Shown: positions 29,274 to 38,546 of the stretch, one piece after another | How positions within the stretch are numbered: the first letter of the stretch is position 1 | Layout: the number at the start of each line of letters is the position of its first letter | Origin: Petasospora fabianii | Taxonomy: Eukaryota; Ascomycota; Saccharomycetes; Phaffomycetales; Wickerhamomycetaceae | Direction: 5' to 3' | NCBI GenBank assembly: GCA_022641835.1 | Contig: CP048722.1 | Span: 1 to 64,000 of the forward strand | Length of the DNA stretch: 64,000 nt | Notes under the pieces: generated by a model | Told to the model about the DNA's origin: nothing | Database searches by the model: none | The model's input: only the letters and a program-made list of their open reading frames with translations | Position numbers and translations under genes: made by a program

Positions 29274-30167
29274 TCATACATCAAGAGCTCTAGAATCTAT
29301 AGCATTCAAGAGTGCTGATATTGGTGGAAGACATGGAGATTTCAAGTCATCCATTCCGTGTGATGTTGTTGTTGACGTTGTTGACGTTGATGGAGGTGAT
29401 ATTGGTGTTGGTAAAGGTTGTATCTCATAAGAATTTGGAACTAAAAGTGTAGATGAAGTCGTCATAAAAGTGTAATTGTTGAAAGAAGACGATTGTGGTT
29501 GTGGAAGTGATGTTGGTGATGTTGGAGAAAGTCTCTCTAAAGATGGTAGTGTCCTTGTTGTTGTCATTGTAGTAGTAGTTTGTGTTTCTGAAGAAGAGGA
29601 GGCAGATGGAGACTGTGTTAATGTAACTGAAAGTTCTGGAGATGTACTCTTTTCCATCTTGATTGATTTATTACTGCTTGTGGTTTCAGATCTTGAGACA
29701 CTTCTCTTTCTGCGTTTAATTCTGTTGTAACGAATCAAGTTACTATCAATCTCAATGTAAACATCTTTACCATCCTCTTTAACTGGACGATGAACACCAT
29801 TCTTCTTATAATAAAGTCCACATGCGTTACACATGCTATTACCTTGTGGATCTTTTCTCCAAAGTGAAGTGTTAATACACTTACAATTAAAACAAGAAAT
29901 GATACGAACATCACTAAGTTCACCATCATTAAATTGAACAACTTTTTGTTCAGCATCATCAGCTTCGTTGGCAAGACATGACATCAATTGTTCATACTTT
30001 GTCATTTGAACTTTTTTAGTGATGAGTAGTCGTGGACGATGATCACCTTTGGCTTTATAATATAACCCACAAGCGTTACAAAGTGTAATGAAGGAACCAA
30101 GCTTGGTATCTAAGCATCGTCTCCACATAGGAGTATCTTCCGTTTCACAGTTAGAACACTTAGTCAT
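29274..30167 (-). CDS. Two-finger GATA-type transcription factor with an enlarged first zinc loop
   Basis: A 297-residue protein with two GATA zinc fingers. Finger 1 is C4-C7-C30-C33, C-X2-C-X22-C-X2-C, with TPMWRRC and LCNACGLYYKAKGDHRP. Finger 2 is C92-C95-C113-C116, C-X2-C-X17-C-X2-C, with TSLWRKDPQGNSMCNACGLYYKKNGVHRP. The two are separated by about 58 residues without the cysteine-rich region of fungal siderophore repressors (Sfu1, SreA, Urbs1). A basic stretch (RIKRRKRSVSRS) follows finger 2 and a Ser/Thr/Pro-rich tail makes up the rest. The X22 loop is longer than the usual X17, X18 or X20. Role unknown; nitrogen, iron or cell-fate control would all be possible for such a factor. Confidence 0.85.
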   Translation of the reverse strand: MTKCSNCETEDTPMWRRCLDTKLGSFITLCNACGLYYKAKGDHRPRLLITKKVQMTKYEQLMSCLANEADDAEQKVVQFNDGELSDVRIISCFNCKCINTSLWRKDPQGNSMCNACGLYYKKNGVHRPVKEDGKDVYIEIDSNLIRYNRIKRRKRSVSRSETTSSNKSIKMEKSTSPELSVTLTQSPSASSSSETQTTTTMTTTRTLPSLERLSPTSPTSLPQPQSSSFNNYTFMTTSSTLLVPNSYEIQPLPTPISPPSTSTTSTTTSHGMDDLKSPCLPPISALLNAIDSRALDV

Positions 30168-30203
30168 GTTGATATATGTTGGTATTTGTTATTATGCGTA
30201 TAA

Positions 30204-30260
30204 GATGTGATTTTGTCCAGTGGGATATGATTGGATGTGATTTTGTCCAGTGGGATATGA
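30204..30260. repeat. 27-bp direct repeat, two copies
   Basis: Two perfect copies starting GATGTGATTTTGTCCAGTGG, at 30204-30230 and 30234-30260, in the promoter of the GATA factor gene, 37-93 bases upstream of its start. Could be a duplicated regulatory site. Confidence 0.9.
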
Positions 30261-30540
30261 GTGAATTGTATTGGTTGTAGAGGAACTTCCCCAAGGCTAA
30301 TGGAATAGATTGAATAGAATATTAAAGAAATGAAGTATCAAGATTGTTAGAAGTGTGTTTATAAAAATTTATATGCCCCAAAGAGCGGGGGAATTCACCT
30401 TTTATACAAATGGGATCGTCCCACCAGTGGGAACTCTCGTCGATGGGTTAAAACCCGCGTGCGTCTATGTACATATCACTTCCTGCGATTTCCCAATACC
30501 GAAGACGCACTACGTCAGACATGCAACCTGTCAAAGCGCC

Positions 30541-30970
30541 CCACAGCCTAACGGCCGGGGACCTGGAAGGGGGAAGGGGGCCCCCCGGTTCAATATATTA
30601 TAATATAGAGCAATATATGACTCACGGATATTATAATATATTGATATGATTAAACTATATAGTATTCAATTTATACATTATATATAGCAACGGAATCAAA
30701 CATATTAACTCTATATAATAATCTAATATATCTATCGTATCTGTCATATATCGACAGTTTTGTTTGGGTTTTGGGTTTTCTTTGCTTTGCCCCGGGGTTA
30801 TGGGTAAAAGTGAAAGGGCCCTCAATCCCGATGTCCCGTCCCGAGGTACGTTTCTATGCGTATTCCACGCAATGTTTACCCGATTAAGAAACATCTTAGT
30901 AAATGGAAACTTGAGCGATACACTAAAATAGATATGTATTTTATCCCGCCCATGGGAAGGGGGGTTCTCT
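30541..30970. other. Possible nuclear copy of mitochondrial DNA
   Basis: Long A/T-only runs such as TATTATAATATAGAGCAATA are interrupted by sharp GC clusters (near 30553-30588, 30788-30798, 30820-30845 and 30945-30964, the first including a GGGGGCCCCCC core). This contrast is typical of budding-yeast mitochondrial intergenic DNA and unlike the rest of the window. No mitochondrial gene is recognised in it, so the call rests on composition only. Confidence 0.35.
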
Positions 30971-32661
30971 TTGCTTGGTTGGTTGGATTGGATAATGGTT
31001 GGTTGATCCCAAATAGTACTTCTTTTTAGCCCATGCTGCTGCTGTAAGTTTTAAAATGTCGGAATACTGACATATTGCTAACTCCTATACCCGATATCTG
31101 ATCGTAATCCCGATGAATTGTTAATTCGATTCAATGGTCTAGGCTGATACTCTGAATTTTCATTAGTTAAAACTTCCTATTGCTACATAAATTCAACACT
31201 AATCGAATAAATGAATGGATTCGTGCGCCTACAGTGTTGATCTTTTTCTCCTGTTGTAGGCAGTGCCCATGTGAACCACAATGCATCGTGGTCTAGACAA
31301 AGACTTAGCAACCAACCAACCAAACACGAAGTATGACTTTATAACTATATGACAAATAGAGATCTATAACGGGTCAACACGGCCTCTCAAATAAAGTGCC
31401 AAGGTGTCAAAATCTAGAGTTAGTCCTTGGTTGGGTGAAGTTATTCTACAGTTATATGCACCAAGTCACGTGAATGCATACGAGCGTGCATGTGTACGAG
31501 TACGTTTGAGTTACATTTCCATAAGAATTTAGCACGAGATGCATTTATCAAACGGGTAATTGAGGAAAGGCTATGCTTGTGACGTGCCTTTTTGCTTATG
31601 GGGTTATGATGTTTGGGAGTTTAGAAGTTCCGAGGCTATAATCCATCCTGGGGGAACCTTTTTATCTCTTGTTCAGGCTCTGAGGTCAAGTCAGATTAAG
31701 TACTGATAACCTCTCTGTTAGTGTTTACACAATATTTTAGATCACATCCATATGACTAAAACTTATGCCAATGACACCCAGCTAAACAACTTTACCTAAT
31801 GAGTACCAAGTACCACCCTGTCACCTCAATAGTGAATCACATATGCGCATGGATCCAAACTACTCTCCTTTCAAACACAGCATATAGATGTGGCTGCCAA
31901 TCAACCAATACAAGATTCCGATGCATTTTTGAGGTCCTGCAACCTGTTATGCCGATGCCGTCTATGCAGCCAAAGCAAATGAAAGGATCAGATAAATTCC
32001 GATCCCGTGGGTGATGATTGCGTGCTTAAGAGAAAAACCTCAGTAGAAACAACGTGACCCTTTTTCCTGCAGCATGTGACATTCTGTCATTTCAAGTATG
32101 CAGCAGTATTGTCCTCTTTATGTGGTTTATTCTTGATAACTAATCAATCTTACTCGGGCTTTGCAAAACAGCTTCTCCACAACCAAGCAGACATTTTTAA
32201 TACAAGCTACGCCCTTTCGCTGTGACATCACTGTTTACCAAGAGATCGTGCTGATCATGTTCGGATCTGCTTGCATCGACAAGGTTGACACTTTATAATC
32301 TTTAAGCATCTTGTGTCATATAATAGAACATATCGAGCCTCAAGTCAATTAAACCCTTTTTAAAGTGGTATTGCTAAAGTGTATATACATAACATCATTA
32401 TAACCTTAGAATGAGCCTCGGTTAAAATCATCAAAATCTAGTCCCACCTGGTCTTCTCATTCAGGGGTGCTTGCTGGTCTTAGACCATGGAGGGGGTCTT
32501 CGATGGACTAGCCTTTTTAGTCCACTTAGTCCCATCGCGAAAAGTATTGAGGATTACGCGAGACAACCGAGACAGAATCAACAAAACTACTACATTTAAA
32601 CAATATCAATCTTTTCAGTCAGACAAGAGCATACAATATAAAGGTTAAGCTAAGAGATATA

Positions 32662-33315
32662 ATGCCTCCAAAACGTCCACTTAACAAGAAGACGGTATCA
32701 TTCTCTGATTCACAAACTCCTCAATGTTCTCAGGATGGTCAATGCGTTGTGCCCTTCTCTTGGAAGACTTTACCCGTCCATATCCCAACACTTGTTTATT
32801 CACTCTTTACACAAGATTTATCCCCATCTAACATTTTTCCATTACTCACACAATATCTCTATTATCTACTTGCGGCACAATTATTATTCTCTATCCCTTT
32901 CAACTCCATTATCCTCGAGCATCGTAAATCTAAGCCACGTACCATCAAATTCTCCCTTAGTCAAGATTATTCTTTAATCTTGATTTCACTTATCATCATT
33001 ACATTAGCTGTTCCACCAATTTATATCCTTCTTGTTGCATTTGGTGCACCATTCACAACTTATTTGCCCGAGACTCTCCTACTTGCTGCACACATTACAA
33101 CACTTTGTCTTCCCTCAGTGGTGTCATGTCTCAAATTAGCACAATTACATCCATCTTTCTATAAGTATTTCGCTTCAGTTGTTATTGGTGGTTGGTTAGG
33201 TGCAATTGCAATTCCATTAGATTGGGATAGACCTTGGCAAAATTGGCCAATGCCAATCATTGGTGGTGCTTATTTAGGTGCTACAGTTGGTTACACTCTT
33301 GGTTGGGTCATTTGA
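32662..33315 (+). CDS. GPI11: GPI anchor biosynthesis protein Gpi11 (PIG-F)
   Basis: A 217-residue multi-pass ER membrane protein, partner of the ethanolamine-phosphate transferases Gpi7 and Gpi13 that decorate the GPI anchor before its transfer to protein. About six hydrophobic segments follow a soluble N terminus of about 45 residues. The C-terminal block GAIAIPLDWDRPWQNWPMP with the following GGAYLGATVGY is the PIG-F signature. Length matches Saccharomyces Gpi11 (219). It is convergent with AIM24; only about 57 bp separate the stop codons. Confidence 0.92.
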   Translation: MPPKRPLNKKTVSFSDSQTPQCSQDGQCVVPFSWKTLPVHIPTLVYSLFTQDLSPSNIFPLLTQYLYYLLAAQLLFSIPFNSIILEHRKSKPRTIKFSLSQDYSLILISLIIITLAVPPIYILLVAFGAPFTTYLPETLLLAAHITTLCLPSVVSCLKLAQLHPSFYKYFASVVIGGWLGAIAIPLDWDRPWQNWPMPIIGGAYLGATVGYTLGWVI

Positions 33316-33372
33316 TCTTCTAATAGTGTATATATGTAACTATATCAATCCATGTATAGATGACTGATACAA

Positions 33373-34350
33373 TCACTTCAACTGCTTGTAGATCTCAGTC
33401 AATTCCTTTTGAGTAAAAGTGTTTGATGGTGATTTGGAGTCATTCTGAATGATCAATGTAGCTGGTCCTTGAATCTCATAGAACAATCTATTCTTTAAGA
33501 ACACTGTACTCAACTTGGTAGAGATCCATTCCTTAGCAGTATCAACAACAGATGGTTCTTTAACTTCAACAACTTCTGTTCCTTTCAACTCTGTCTTAGT
33601 CTCTTCTGCAGAGACTTCATTAGCTGATGATGACACTGAAGAGACTTCCTTAGCTGATGACAGTTCAGTTAATCTCTTAACACCAGAATCCCACCAACTC
33701 TTCAATGTATTCAACTTTCCAAAAGTTGGTAACTCTAATGCTTTCAACTTGTTAAACCCAACATGATCACCAGTATAAGCAACAAGACTTCCTGGACTAA
33801 CATTTAATGATTCTCCTTGATCCAATTGAATAGTAAAGACTTGACTCTTACCAGTAATGATAAGATTTGACTGATCATTTGCAATGATTTGTACACCTGC
33901 ATTCAATACGTTAGATTTGCTTATATCAAGATTTCCATACCATGCGGCAATATCATCCGTATTCATAACTGTCCATGTCTCCTTTGGTAACAGTTCAAGG
34001 TTAACAAACCCTCTAGAGTTTGAAAGGAGTAAAGATAATGGTTTTGTTGATGATAGTTCATTGTATAAGAGTGGTTTCTGCCAAAGATTGATCACACCAA
34101 ACTTTTGAGAGATGCTAGAGACATCACCATTAGCAGCAACGAGGGAACGAGTACGTGCATTGAGCACACAGGAGGAAGGTAAAGAGATATGAAGAAGTGT
34201 TGGAGGTGTTCCTAATGGTTCAAATTTTGGTCGTTCGACAAAGAGACCTGCTCCTGTAGAGGTTGGAAGGTTATTGAGTTGATCAAGAGAAGCTGAAGGA
34301 TTTGTAGTCTTCGAGACCTGTAAAAGACGAGTAGATGTTCTTTTAAACAT
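33373..34350 (-). CDS. AIM24: Mitochondrial inner-membrane protein Aim24
   Basis: A 325-residue member of the AIM24/DUF124 family, which in Saccharomyces stabilises the MICOS complex and cristae. The N terminus MFKRTSTRLLQVSKTTNPS is a likely mitochondrial presequence. The family body follows: FVERPKFEPLGTPPTLLHISLP, VNLWQKPLLYNELSS-like region, WYGNLDIS and GSLVAYTGDHVGF. A Ser/Glu-rich insertion (about 230-270) precedes the C-terminal FYEIQGPATLIIQ strand. The start is the first ATG and fits the presequence. Confidence 0.85.
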   Translation of the reverse strand: MFKRTSTRLLQVSKTTNPSASLDQLNNLPTSTGAGLFVERPKFEPLGTPPTLLHISLPSSCVLNARTRSLVAANGDVSSISQKFGVINLWQKPLLYNELSSTKPLSLLLSNSRGFVNLELLPKETWTVMNTDDIAAWYGNLDISKSNVLNAGVQIIANDQSNLIITGKSQVFTIQLDQGESLNVSPGSLVAYTGDHVGFNKLKALELPTFGKLNTLKSWWDSGVKRLTELSSAKEVSSVSSSANEVSAEETKTELKGTEVVEVKEPSVVDTAKEWISTKLSTVFLKNRLFYEIQGPATLIIQNDSKSPSNTFTQKELTEIYKQLK

Positions 34351-34477
34351 GATTGTAGATGTGTAAGTTGAAGCTGGAAGCTGGTCTTGTTGTTAGTTGT
34401 TAGTTGTTACTAGTCTCTTGTTACTAGTCTCGAGAGTTTTTTTTTTTACTCGGAGGATAGGCGGTTCGCCCTCATAA

Positions 34478-34519
34478 CCTTTATGACACCTTTATGACAC
34501 CTTTATGACACCTTTATGT
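34478..34519. repeat. 11-bp tandem repeat CCTTTATGACA, almost four copies
   Basis: Three perfect copies and one partial copy, in the divergent promoter of AIM24 and the small prefoldin-like gene, just upstream of a TATATAAA box at 34529-34536. Confidence 0.9.
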
Positions 34520-34623
34520 CTCTAGATCTATATAAAGGGCTCATTATATGATTATTTGACACTCTTGATCCCCTTTTCTTCTAATACCACTTTGAATATC
34601 ACCTCTTCATAAGACCATCAACC

Positions 34624-34887
34624 ATGTCTACACAACCTGAACGCGACCTCGCAGAGTATCAACAACTTCTTGAATACCTCTCCACAACACAACAAACGCA
34701 AGTGTTAGCTCCAATTGATGGAGAGGGAAGAGAGTTCTGGGTACATGCACAGGCTGATCCAACAAAGGAAATTGAGATTGAGATTGATGGGAAGACGAGG
34801 ACTTATAATCAAGAGGAGGCTTTGAATGTTGTTAAGAAGAAAGTGAAACAGTTGGAGAAAGAGGTAAACTCAGTGGTAAATAAATGA
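34624..34887 (+). CDS. Small prefoldin-alpha-like protein
   Basis: An 87-residue soluble protein. An N-terminal helix (ERDLAEYQQLLEYLS) leads into a beta-rich core (VLAPIDGEGREFWVHAQ, IEIEIDGKTRTYN) and a C-terminal amphipathic helix (EEALNVVKKKVKQLEKEVNSV). The order of hairpin strands followed by a coiled-coil helix resembles alpha-type prefoldin subunits, but the first coil is much shorter than usual. No upstream exon was found. The TATATAAA box about 90 bases upstream and a coding-like composition support a real gene. It could instead be an unrelated small complex subunit. Confidence 0.55.
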   Translation: MSTQPERDLAEYQQLLEYLSTTQQTQVLAPIDGEGREFWVHAQADPTKEIEIEIDGKTRTYNQEEALNVVKKKVKQLEKEVNSVVNK

Positions 34888-35049
34888 ATAAATGAAGGGA
34901 TGTTATTAAGTGATATAAGTGATTTGTACCATTGTAGAACAACTAAACTGATCTAATGATTGATTAAAGCTAAAGCTTTAATCCCGATACCCATCGTTCT
35001 CATATTTACGCTGATGTAAGTTATCAGCGTAATTTTCAGCACAGACCAT

Positions 35050-35055
35050 ACGCGT
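35050..35055. promoter_or_regulatory. MCB element (ACGCGT) upstream of MPS3
   Basis: ACGCGT, the MluI cell-cycle box bound by MBF at G1/S, 92 bases upstream of the MPS3 start. Confidence 0.45.
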
Positions 35056-35146
35056 AAACTTCAACCTTCAACTTAAACTAAACTACTTTTAATCCAAACA
35101 ATGCTTAGATAACACCATTTAAACCCCACCATAAGAGATAAAAGAG

Positions 35147-35253
35147 ATGTCTACACGGCTTTCCATTGATGCACACATTCTGAATGATCGATACGCGCAG
35201 TTTAAGTCAAAAGCTGCGCGTTCTGCTTCTTTGTTTGATGTTGAAGACGCACT

Positions 35254-35292
<39 letters not shown>

Positions 35293-35454
35293 GATCATAA
35301 CGGAGGGGAGTTCTGGAAGTGATTCACGTGTGAATTATAAGGAGACGCTCTTTGATGGTATCTATGGTGATGACCAATATGAGGAGGAAGATCCGGATTA
35401 TGAAGATCAACTTGAGAATGTGAGAGACGCGTTTGTTAAGGATGTGGATCAGAT

Positions 35455-35490
<36 letters not shown>

Positions 35491-37030
35491 CTTCTATCCC
35501 GATGAATTCGACGAAGATATAAGTCAAGAGCTTTATGATCTTGCTGAAGGTGAAAATGTGGGTGAAATACTACTTAAGGGTGTGTTTCGTATACTACATC
35601 GTATCAAGTCCTATTGGAGACTCATTGGTGTCATATCAATCATGGCATTGGTAATCTTGACGATACCGTACCTCTCTATCGGGATACAGCAAAGTTCTAG
35701 CCAGATAATACCAAATGTTAAGTCACTTAGTGATATATCAAGATCAATACAAAACTTACAATGGCAAATCAATGATATCAATACAAAGAACAAGGGCAAG
35801 ATACATGAGTTAAGGAGTTATGTTGATCACAAGTTTGAAGAAGTTGCAAGTAAGTTTGGTAGTGTTGATAAGAGATTGGATCAATTGCAAAGGTCAAATG
35901 AACAACTTATCCAGAGATTGAATAGTTTGAAACTTGATTCTGTTGGTATTGATGAGAAGAAGATCCCAGTGGTACTTGATGAGAACAATAACGTTCAACT
36001 ATTACCAGAGTTCCAAAGATATCTTCAACAATATATCCAATCTGTGCTTGAAGATAACAACAAGACTGATACTCAGTTTAAGATTGATTATCAAAAATTT
36101 GTTGAAGATTACATTAATGAGATTGTCTCTGATAAGATTGGATTCATGTCGAAAGAAGACATTCTTCATTTGATCTCTTCACAGTTCCAAGATAACAGAC
36201 GTAAGTTGATTAATGAGATTAAACAACTTACTCAATCATCCCGTCCTGTACCTAATGATATCCCAACAAAATTGATTCCAAGTCTTGATAAGAAGAGATC
36301 AAAGATTAACTATGCTCAAGCTTCTAATGGTGCCCGCATAATCAACTATCTAACATCTGCAACATTCAAACCAAAGACGAAGAACTCATTACTTGGATGG
36401 ATCAAACATGAATCAACGCATACACAACAGGACATTGAAGATGAACAAACAATAACACCAAATTCTCCCTTCATAGTTCTTACGAATCATGAAGGTTTCT
36501 GGAAATCAAGTGAAAGGGATGCCACTATTGGAATCAAGTTCTTGGAACCAATATTCATTAACAACTGGTCATATAATCATCCACGTGTGTTAAACAGTGC
36601 ACTATTAACAAGTTGTCCCATGGCATATGAAGTATTTGTTCAATGTGATAATGATGAGATGGTGAAATCTGAACTAAGGGACCAAAGATGGAAATATACT
36701 GGTGATACAACATTACAGAGAGGAAGATATGTCAAAGTTATGGAATGTGAATATGATGTTAATGGTGATGAGATCCAACATTGTGATGTTCCAGATGTTG
36801 TTAAGACCTCGTTGACTCGTTCTGTTGTGATACGGATTAGGGGCAATTATGGTAATGAATTCTTCACAAGTGCCTATAAGTGGATTGTTAATGGATTAAC
36901 AAGGTTTGATTTGGCAAGTGTTGATAAGTTATTAGGTAATAGTGAGATTGGTGAAAGTTTGAAGAGAAACTTTAGAGTGTCTACAAGTGATGAGACAGTT
37001 AAGAGTTTTGGTGATGATGTGGTTGTTTAA
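35147..37030 (+). CDS. MPS3: SUN-domain nuclear envelope protein Mps3
   Basis: A 627-residue inner nuclear membrane protein; Mps3 is the sole SUN protein of budding yeasts and is needed for spindle pole body duplication, telomere tethering and meiotic movement. The nucleoplasmic N terminus is strongly acidic with two uninterrupted poly-Asp runs of 12 residues. One membrane segment lies at about 158-178 (GVISIMALVILTIPYLSIGI), then a coiled-coil lumenal region (about 195-270) and the C-terminal SUN domain (about 385-590) starting NYAQASNGARIINYL and including YEVFVQCDND and GRYVKVMECEYD. The overall plan and length fit Mps3 (682 in Saccharomyces). An MCB box lies upstream. Confidence 0.85.
35255..35291 (+). 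repeat. (GAT)n run encoding poly-Asp in MPS3
   Basis: Uninterrupted GAT codons, first of two such runs in the gene; the second is at 35455-35490. Both encode aspartate in the nucleoplasmic domain. Confidence 0.85.
35455..35490 (+). repeat. Second (GAT)n run in MPS3
   Basis: Twelve GAT codons in a row, same codon and same length class as the run 200 bases upstream. Confidence 0.85.
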
Positions 37031-37378
37031 TGGCTATTATAGGCTTAATACGGCTTTCATGAAGTACTGAGTGTATATCAATTAAACAGAATAACGAATG
37101 ATTAAGAATGATCAAGAATGATCAAGAATGAAAGTATGCAAACTGGAGAGAAGAAATGACTAAGCTAAGAAACTGATAGCTAATCATAGAATGATTATGA
37201 CGTGAACGAAAGATGAAATATGGGTATGACATGGAGAAACTGGCTGTTAATGAAGTCACAACCGTTGAATAGGACTGGTATTATGTGTTTGTGTGTGTGT
37301 TATATGCAAATAGTTATGAAGGAGGGACGATTAGAAGGTGGGATGAAGGAGTAAGATGAGGTATGACTCTGAGTGACT

Positions 37379-37777
37379 TTACGACTGCTTAAAACGGTTA
37401 TCCTCGAGTGAATGGACAACAAACTCTGGAAGGAATTCTCTTCCTAAGAATGGTGAACCTGAAGGAGTCGAAGTCTGTGAATGTGATAAAGGAGGAGTTT
37501 GTGCCTCTATATCAATCACTTGTTCTCTGATTGTTGATGATGATGATGATGATTTCTTTGTAAGAATGTATCTTGTTGCATAGTAGAGACCAGTTAATAG
37601 TGTCACCACCATCAATAGTGACAAAAGACCCTGTTGTGTATAATGAGAACCTGTGATTGTCTGATCTTGGGCAAAGATATAGTCAAAGTTATGGATCTCT
37701 AGATCAGATGAGTGACCAAAGTCATAAATAGCATGCTCTTTAAGCAAATCGATAGATGTAGGTGCTGGAACGACCAT
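37379..37777 (-). CDS. Small single-pass membrane protein, uncharacterised
   Basis: A 132-residue frame that I do not recognise. It has one clear membrane segment at about 49-68 (LLSLLMVVTLLTGLYYATRY) followed by KK and a Ser run, giving an N-out, C-in topology by the positive-inside rule. The N-terminal part has no signal peptide; the C-terminal tail is Ser/Thr/Pro-rich and contains SQTSTPSGSP, a likely phosphorylated stretch. It is bounded by about 350 bp and 770 bp of non-coding DNA. Composition and start context are those of a real gene, but no homology is visible to me. Confidence 0.55.
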   Translation of the reverse strand: MVVPAPTSIDLLKEHAIYDFGHSSDLEIHNFDYIFAQDQTITGSHYTQQGLLSLLMVVTLLTGLYYATRYILTKKSSSSSSTIREQVIDIEAQTPPLSHSQTSTPSGSPFLGREFLPEFVVHSLEDNRFKQS

Positions 37778-38546
37778 ATTAGAGTCTGTGTCTGTGTATA
37801 TATCCTCTTAAGACCCTTTCACAAGGGGATAAATTAACAAAGATATGAGATTTGTCTAAGTGGCCGATCCTACAGTTTTGTTTGGGTTTTTTTTTTTTTT
37901 TTTTAATCTCGGCACCAAAAAAGGTAAACAATTGGACGCATCCAAAAAAGGAAATAAATTTATATTTAGTAATTATATTCTTATGTCTTCTGATTTTGAC
38001 CGGAAAAGTTGGTAGTATAGTATAATAGAGAGTATAGTGCCATAAAATCTATTTAAATCTTTGAAATTCCTCCTCTTAACCCCTAATTACACCCATTTAA
38101 CAATATGCACTTGGAAATTAAACTCGCGAGCCAACGCACGATTTGCTGTTTTGGTTAAGCGAGGGAGTAAGCTAAGTTATATTTATACTTTGAGGAGTGG
38201 GATGATGATATCATATGTAGTAAAAGACATATGTAGAATGTTATGTAATACTTAATAAAGATATATCTATACAACAAACAATCTATATATTCCTTTCCCA
38301 AGATAGAACACATAGAGCATATGGCCAATGGCCAATGCCAATGCCAATGGAACTTAGGTTTCCGATTATAAGCGCGCGATGATGCAATCGCAGATCTGTA
38401 GTTAATATTTCCCTTTTGGGAAATATGCCGTTTTGGGAAACGGATTAGATTTTTATCTAGTATCTCTATTATATACTTGTTGATAAGTATCTTGTTGATT
38501 ATGCGTTTTGTATGGGGTATGGTATATACATGTATATGACTTATAG
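37778..38546. other. Intergenic region upstream of the small membrane protein gene, downstream of MDL1
   Basis: No gene seen. It contains a long T run near 37887-37904 and a short CCAATG-based tandem around 38322-38350. Confidence 0.45.

Larger units (their letters stand above)
30168..32661. other. 2.5-kb gene-free region
   Basis: No plausible protein or RNA gene seen. The left end is the promoter of the GATA factor with a 27-bp direct repeat, the block at 30541-30970 looks like mitochondrial DNA, a CACGTG (GTCACGTGA) sits at 31467-31472, and the rest is ordinary AT-rich sequence with short chance frames. It is among the longest gene-free stretches of the window. Confidence 0.55.

Noticed and set aside
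30355-30603. Short plus-strand frame in the GATA-factor upstream region.
   Set aside because: It runs into the GC cluster of the mitochondrial-like block and has no protein-like composition.
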